Below are positions 60,135 to 64,000 of a stretch of DNA of 64,000 nt, piece after piece. The notes under the pieces were generated by a model. That model did not search any database and was not told the DNA's origin. It saw only the letters and a program-made list of their open reading frames with translations. How positions within the stretch are numbered: position 1 is the first letter of the stretch; each line of letters starts with the position of its first letter. A program made the translations under genes and the position numbers. Origin of the DNA: SZUA-229 sp036567985 (lineage in GTDB: Bacteria > Pseudomonadota > Gammaproteobacteria > SZUA-229); NCBI GenBank assembly GCA_036567985.1, contig DATCTK010000049.1, positions 1 to 64,000 on the forward strand. Reading direction: 5' to 3'.

Positions 60135-61077
60135 CAGTAACCAGCGGGCAAAAAGCAGTCCGCTCAAGGCCTGGGGCACCAATCACCTGCGCACCCTGCT
60201 GGCCAGCCTGGGCAATATGAGCCGCCAGCCCGCTTCCTCGCTGATGACCATTGCGGTGATCGCGATTGCACTGGCACTGCCGTCGGGCCTGCTGGTATTG
60301 CTGAATAATGCCAGCCACCTCAGCGTGGGCTGGGACAATAGCGCACAGATTTCGGTGTTTTTGCAGAAGGATGCCTCGGAAAAACAGGCGCAGGCACTGC
60401 TCGATAAGCTGCGTTTGTATGAGGATATTGACGACGTCAGGCTGATTCATAAAGACCAGGCACTGCGGGAATTCAGTGAAATCTCCGGCTTTGGCAATGC
60501 GGTCGAAGCACTGGATGATAACCCGCTGCCCCATGTAATTGCGGTGCAACCGAAAATCGATCCGCGCCGGCCTGACAAGATTCCCCATCTGTTAAAACAG
60601 CTGAATGAATTGCCCCAGGTGGAGCTGGCACAGCTGGATCTGCAATGGGTGAAACGCCTGTTTGCCATGCTGGAAATTGCCCAGCGGGGCATCTGGATTA
60701 TCGGCAGCCTGCTGGGTCTGGCGGTGCTGCTGGTAGTGGGCAATACCATCCGCCTCGACATCCAGAACCGACGCGAGGAAATCGAAGTTACCAAGCTGAT
60801 CGGCGGCACCGATGCCTTTATCCGCCGGCCGTTTCTCTACACCGGCTTCTGGTACGGTTTTGCCGGCGGCCTGCTAGCCTGGTTGCTCACCAGCCTGTCC
60901 ATTGGCCTGCTGGATAACTCGGTGACCCAGCTGGCTTCGCTGTATAACAGCGGCTACCAGCTAAGCGGGCTTAATTTCAGCGAAACCATCGGTCTAATCG
61001 GTTTTAGCTGCTGCCTCGGCCTGGTGGGCTCGTGGATTGCCGTGGGACGCCACCTGAGCGAAATCGAACCCAGCTAA
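60121..61077 (+). CDS. ftsX: Cell-division permease FtsX
   Basis: A 318-residue membrane protein with four helices: one near 47-70 (SLMTIAVIAIALALPSGLLV), a periplasmic domain (about 75-185) that binds EnvC, and three helices after about 190 (GIWIIGSLLGLAVLLVVGNT, GFWYGFAGGLLAWLLTSLSI, IGFSCCLGLVGSWIAVGR). The start ATG 60121 has GGAG nearby and overlaps ftsE by 14 bases. It partners FtsE. Divisome role is by homology. Confidence 0.95.
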   Translation: MARADSNQRAKSSPLKAWGTNHLRTLLASLGNMSRQPASSLMTIAVIAIALALPSGLLVLLNNASHLSVGWDNSAQISVFLQKDASEKQAQALLDKLRLYEDIDDVRLIHKDQALREFSEISGFGNAVEALDDNPLPHVIAVQPKIDPRRPDKIPHLLKQLNELPQVELAQLDLQWVKRLFAMLEIAQRGIWIIGSLLGLAVLLVVGNTIRLDIQNRREEIEVTKLIGGTDAFIRRPFLYTGFWYGFAGGLLAWLLTSLSIGLLDNSVTQLASLYNSGYQLSGLNFSETIGLIGFSCCLGLVGSWIAVGRHLSEIEPS

Positions 61078-61217
61078 GCTCCCTCACCCAGCCCGCCAGA
61101 ACCGCGCTGCACCTCTTGCCAAATGGATGCAGCTGGCTATACTGGGTGTTCGCCACGGTCTGTGCAGGCCCTCACCTGTTCTCTTTCTACAGACCGTAAT
61201 CCCTTATAGAATGGGGG

Positions 61218-61246
61218 TTGCCAGCGATTTTTCAACATATTAGTAT
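61218..61246 (+). promoter_or_regulatory. Sigma70 promoter of rpoH
   Basis: TTGCCA (61218-61223), a 17-base spacer, TAGTAT (61241-61246). The CIRCE element lies just downstream, overlapping the initial transcribed region. Confidence 0.65.
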
Positions 61247-61261
61247 GAACTTATGCCGCAA

Positions 61262-61288
61262 TTAGCACTCAAATGCAAAGAGTGCTAA
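61262..61288 (+). promoter_or_regulatory. CIRCE element (HrcA operator) upstream of rpoH
   Basis: TTAGCACTC (61262-61270), nine bases, GAGTGCTAA (61280-61288). This is identical to the CIRCE consensus. It lies 28 bases before the rpoH start, in the 5' leader, where HrcA binding would block transcription. Confidence 0.92.
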
Positions 61289-61315
61289 CATCATGCTGAA
61301 ACCTATGGAGCTGAT

Positions 61316-62176
61316 ATGTCAAACAAACTAGTCATTGCCTCAAATCACTTGCCCCTGGCCAGTGGCAGCCTGGATCAATACATCCAGAATGCGCAGGCCA
61401 TGCCTATGCTGACTGAAGAAGAAGAGCGCGAGTACGGCCGTCGCCTGCACGAGCACGGCGACCTGGAAGCGGCGCAGAAGCTGGTTATGTCCCATCTGCG
61501 TTTTGTGATTCGCATCGCCCGCGGCTACCAGGGTTACGGCCTGCCACTGGCGGATCTGATTCAGGAAGGTAATGTCGGCCTGATGAAAGCGGTAAAACGC
61601 TTCAGTCCCGAACACAATGTACGCCTGGTGTCATTTGCGGTGCACTGGATTCGCGCTGAAATCCATGAATATGTACTGAAAAACTGGCGCATTGTTAAAG
61701 TCGCCACGACCAAGGCGCAACGTAAATTATTCTTTAACCTGCGCAGCGCGAAAAAACGCCTGGGCTGGTTCAGCAAGGAAGAAGTGGAAGGCGTTGCTGA
61801 AGATTTAGGTGTAAAGCCTGAAACCGTACTGGAAATGGAATCGCGCCTGAGCAACTATGATATGGCGTTTGATGCATCAGCCGATGACGATGATGATGCC
61901 ATGCTGTCGCCCTCAACCTATCTGGCGGCACCCACCAGTGATCCGGCACAACAGCTGGAGTCAGACGACTGGAGCGAACAGCGAGTCGAGGCACTGCAAC
62001 AGTCACTGGAAGTACTGGATGATCGCAGCCGCGACATCCTGATGTCGCGCTGGATGGATGAAGACAACAAGGCCACATTGCATGACCTGGCAGCCAGATA
62101 CAATGTGTCTGCCGAGCGCATACGCCAGCTGGAAAAAAACGCGATGAAAAAAATGCGCACTGTGCTGGAAGCCTAG
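61316..62176 (+). CDS. rpoH: Heat-shock sigma factor RpoH (sigma32)
   Basis: A 286-residue sigma factor. Regions 2.1-2.4 run AQKLVMSHLRFVIRIARGYQ through NVGLMKAVKRFSPEHNVRLV and SFAVHWIRAEIHEYVLKNWR; the RpoH box is QRKLFFNLRSAKKRLGW. Region 4.2 has TLHDLAARYNVSAERIRQLE. It directs transcription of chaperones and proteases. A perfect CIRCE box lies upstream, so HrcA probably also controls it. It follows ftsX by 238 bases, with its own promoter. Confidence 0.97.
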   Translation: MSNKLVIASNHLPLASGSLDQYIQNAQAMPMLTEEEEREYGRRLHEHGDLEAAQKLVMSHLRFVIRIARGYQGYGLPLADLIQEGNVGLMKAVKRFSPEHNVRLVSFAVHWIRAEIHEYVLKNWRIVKVATTKAQRKLFFNLRSAKKRLGWFSKEEVEGVAEDLGVKPETVLEMESRLSNYDMAFDASADDDDDAMLSPSTYLAAPTSDPAQQLESDDWSEQRVEALQQSLEVLDDRSRDILMSRWMDEDNKATLHDLAARYNVSAERIRQLEKNAMKKMRTVLEA

Positions 62177-62201
62177 CGATAAGACCAAGGCTATAAGCTA
62201 T

Positions 62202-62233
62202 AAAAAAGCGTTCATTTTATGGACGCTTTTTTT
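62202..62233 (+). terminator. Intrinsic terminator of rpoH
   Basis: AAAAAAGCGTTC pairs with GGACGCTTTTTTT over ATTTTAT. Confidence 0.88.
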
Positions 62234-62253
62234 ATGGGTAAGCGGTATTTTTA

Positions 62254-62495
62254 GGTCGTTAGTCCTGGGTCATTAGTCGTTAGTCAGTCTTTGACTAATG
62301 ACGATGGGCTAACAACCTGACTGGTTCCCATGCTCCTGCGTGGGAACCCTTTCTTCCAGGCTGTACACACTATTGTTAACGTCTCGTTGAATATGCGTTC
62401 CCACGCGGGAGCATGGGAACGAGCATTAAGGTATCTACGTTTTCAGGCGCATATCAATCATTTTGACCAATGACGAAGGACTAACGACTAACGAC
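62254..62495. repeat. GTCGTTAGTC inverted-repeat element, copy 3, holding another repeat
   Basis: Left units at 62254-62285 (GGTCGTTAGTC and GTCATTAGTCGTTAGTC) are complementary to GGACTAACGACTAACGAC at 62478-62495. A GTTCCC-type repeat pair lies inside. Confidence 0.7.
62323..62424. repeat. GTTCCCATGCTCC-type inverted repeat pair
   Basis: GGTTCCCATGCTCC (62323 on) and GGGAGCATGGGAAC (62407 on) are near-perfect inverted copies, each followed or preceded by the GCGTGGGAAC-type arm. Such units are widespread in gammaproteobacterial intergenic DNA. Confidence 0.75.
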
Positions 62496-62511
62496 ACAGA
62501 AACGGACACAT

Positions 62512-62850
62512 ATGAAAATCAGCTCACTTAAAACCATTCAATCCGGCCCGGTGTCACATAACCCGGCGATAAAAAAACAGCAGATGCTGGGCACGAATGA
62601 ACTGGATCATCTGATACAGTTTTCACAGGCGGTGTTTCCAGCCGGCGAAATCGCAGGCGCACACAGTCACCCGGATATGAACGAAGTATTTTTTATTCTC
62701 TCCGGCACGGGACAGATGCGCATTGATGATAAAACTATCGAACTGGAACCCGGCATGTGCATCACGGTGGAAGCCGGTGAGGCGCACGAGATTGAGAATA
62801 CCGACGAAGCTGACCTGGTGATCAATTATTTTGCCCTGCCCACCAACTAA
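62512..62850 (+). CDS. Small single-domain cupin protein
   Basis: A 112-residue cupin. FPAGEIAGAHSHPDMNEVFF has the HxHx(4)E metal motif and IELEPGMCITVEAGEAHEIE gives the second motif with His. The barrel is complete, so it likely binds a metal and a small ligand. Function unknown. ATG 62512 follows a repeat-rich gap. A GTTGGGGT-type palindrome follows its stop within ten bases and separates it from bioC. Confidence 0.83.
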   Translation: MKISSLKTIQSGPVSHNPAIKKQQMLGTNELDHLIQFSQAVFPAGEIAGAHSHPDMNEVFFILSGTGQMRIDDKTIELEPGMCITVEAGEAHEIENTDEADLVINYFALPTN

Positions 62851-62858
62851 ACCGATCC

Positions 62859-62939
62859 GTAGGTTGGGGTAAGGCACGCACCCCAACTTACATACGCTCA
62901 GGGTGTATTCGTTGGGGTTCCTGCGTCACCCCAACCTAC
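62859..62939. repeat. GTTGGGGT-family palindromic repeat, full copy
   Basis: GTAGGTTGGGGT (62859-62870) is complementary to ACCCCAACCTAC (62928-62939), with internal CCCCAAC and GTTGGGGT units. Located between convergent genes, where it may also act as a terminator. Confidence 0.8.
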
Positions 62940-62979
62940 GGTAAAAATTCATTTTCAGGGTACAATCAGGCGGCAACAA

Positions 62980-63852
62980 CTATCGTTTTATAATTTCGTG
63001 CGGCGCGATGGTTATTTCACCACTTTCAAATTTTGTTTTACGCGGCCGAGTTTTCCAGGCATGGCCATACACCACTTCGTAACTGGCGGGCAACACATCG
63101 TTGCTGCGGAAATTTTCATAGTGCTCAATCACCCGCTTTAACTTTGCCGGTGTCACCAGCCCCTGTGCTGTATTTTCCTGCTGTGTTTTCAATGTGGTAT
63201 TGGCACCAATCGCTTTAAGGTCGGCCATCACCGCCATCGCGTCCTGATAGGTCAGTACCATCATATCCATATCCATTACCGGCTCCGCCAGTCCAACCTG
63301 AATCAGTTCATCACCCAGCTCATGCATATCGATGAATTCATTCACATGGGGATGGTCATCCACCTCGCGCCAGCTGCTTTTTAATTCGCGCAATGTATCC
63401 GGGCCAAAACTGCTGAACATCAACAGGCCATCGGGCTTCAATACCCGTTTGAATTCGGCGAACACTTTTCGGTAGTCACACCATTGCAGCATCAAACTGG
63501 AAAACACCAGATCAATCGATTCATCGGCGAGCGGAATCTGTTCTGCATCGGCACAGATCAGCTGCGGCTTTCTTAACCAGCCACCTTTGGCTTTTGTCTG
63601 CCGCAACATTTCTGTCGACAGATCCAGTGAAATCACCCTGGCTTTTTTATATTTCTGTAACAGCCCCTGGGTTCCCCAGCCTGTACCGCAACCCGCATCA
63701 AGAATAGTCACGGGATCAATGCGCGTTAAATCCAGACGCTGCAACATTTCATTACACACCGTGCGCTGCAACACCGCGGAGGATTCGTAATGCTGCGCCC
63801 TGGCATCGAAATGCCGTTTAATGCGATTTTTTTCTGAAACAGAATGAGTCAC
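62980..63852 (-). CDS. bioC: Malonyl-ACP O-methyltransferase BioC
   Basis: A 290-residue SAM methyltransferase that masks the malonyl carboxyl to start biotin-chain synthesis. RIKRHFDARAQHYESSAVLQ starts it, ILDAGCGTGWGTQGLL is the SAM loop, DLVFSSLMLQWCDYRKVFAE follows and SSFGPDTLRELKSSWREVDD is diagnostic for BioC. I place the start at GTG 63852; a TTG at 63909 is in frame. Longer than the 251-residue E. coli protein because of the extended C-terminus. The bioH end lies just upstream on the same strand. Confidence 0.92.
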   Translation of the reverse strand: MTHSVSEKNRIKRHFDARAQHYESSAVLQRTVCNEMLQRLDLTRIDPVTILDAGCGTGWGTQGLLQKYKKARVISLDLSTEMLRQTKAKGGWLRKPQLICADAEQIPLADESIDLVFSSLMLQWCDYRKVFAEFKRVLKPDGLLMFSSFGPDTLRELKSSWREVDDHPHVNEFIDMHELGDELIQVGLAEPVMDMDMMVLTYQDAMAVMADLKAIGANTTLKTQQENTAQGLVTPAKLKRVIEHYENFRSNDVLPASYEVVYGHAWKTRPRKTKFESGEITIAPHEIIKR

Positions 63853-63919
63853 TGATAACAAGTCTTTGTATTGATGTGGTTGCCCGGGAACAACTTTACC
63901 TGGGAACAATTTGCATTTA

Positions 63920-64000
63920 TTAATCTGCAGGGCGGACTATGCAGCTCTGTATAAACGCCATTAACTGCCGGGCGAAAGCATCACTGTGCGATAAAAACGG
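63920..64000 (-). CDS. bioH: C-terminal end of BioH pimeloyl-ACP methyl ester esterase (partial)
   Basis: The last 26 codons of a gene whose start is beyond base 64000. The peptide PFLSHSDAFARQLMAFIQSC then IVRPAD ends with TAA at 63920-63922. It resembles the end of BioH (PF-SHP-xF pattern after the catalytic His). Its position immediately upstream of bioC supports this: BioH removes the methyl group that BioC adds. Too little is visible for certainty. Confidence 0.65.
   Translation of the reverse strand, partial: PFLSHSDAFARQLMAFIQSCIVRPAD

Larger units (their letters stand above)
62177..62511. other. Intergenic repeat region between rpoH and the cupin gene
   Basis: No gene is apparent in 335 bases. 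It contains the rpoH terminator, GTCGTTAGTC arms at each side (62254-62285 and 62479-62495), and between them an inverted pair of GTTCCCATGCTCC-type units (62323-62348 and 62395-62424). Confidence 0.6.

Noticed and set aside
1..64000. tRNA, rRNA or known riboswitch genes
   Set aside because: I found no cloverleaf, rRNA segment or recognisable riboswitch by reading; a covariance-model scan was not possible.

Overview
The window is a chromosomal segment of a gammaproteobacterium of roughly even base composition. The evidence is gene order as much as gene content: coaD-rsmD-two M16 peptidases then ftsY-ftsE-ftsX-rpoH, rpmB-rpmG, gspA-gspB, bioH-bioC, folB-folK beside a pteridine reductase, and an Allochromatium-type ferredoxin next to coaD. 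A YeeE/YedE (thiosulfate transporter-like) permease, the ferredoxin type and a Cu/Zn efflux permease fit an environmental, possibly sulfur-oxidising, lineage. That placement is inference; no rRNA or tRNA gene is visible.

Layout. 1-8.6 kb: end of pilH, the gspAB pair, mazG, a YeeE permease, three genes of unknown function and a Cu/Zn efflux permease. 8.6-19.2 kb: trhP, serB, a HopJ-like gene, a small Omp85 protein, an EamA transporter, an NDUFA9-like dehydrogenase, a membrane hybrid kinase whose ATPase domain looks dead, an alanine-glyoxylate-type aminotransferase and cca. 19.5-27.9 kb: single genes with few obvious links (glycosyltransferase, VanZ, PhzF, AhpD-like, Ca2+/cation antiporter, MOSC, VIT, YciI, a degenerate GGDEF protein, DUF502).

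28.0-32.2 kb is the accessory part. It holds a complete IS4-family element with 9-bp target duplications, a nitroreductase, and an AT-rich two-gene module of a ParA-like ATPase and a DUF2806 protein. The module has a consensus sigma70 promoter overlapped by three 13-bp operator-like sites spaced exactly 21 bp apart. I do not recognise it as a described system and regard it as the best candidate for one here.

32.2-64 kb returns to core genes: uppP, a MidA-type methyltransferase, folate genes, rpmBG, an EAL-HDOD protein, a DUF3530 hydrolase, a lone HyuA-type hydantoinase, a GldA/F/G-like ABC operon with DUF4340 and mutM, a macro-domain gene, peroxiredoxin, alkyl-adenine glycosylase, mogA, a cupin plus amine oxidase, ggt, ferredoxin, coaD, rsmD, two M16 peptidases, ftsYEX, rpoH behind a perfect CIRCE (HrcA) box, a small cupin, bioC and the end of bioH. 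Several intergenic gaps in this half carry interspersed palindromic repeats of at least three families, sometimes nested.
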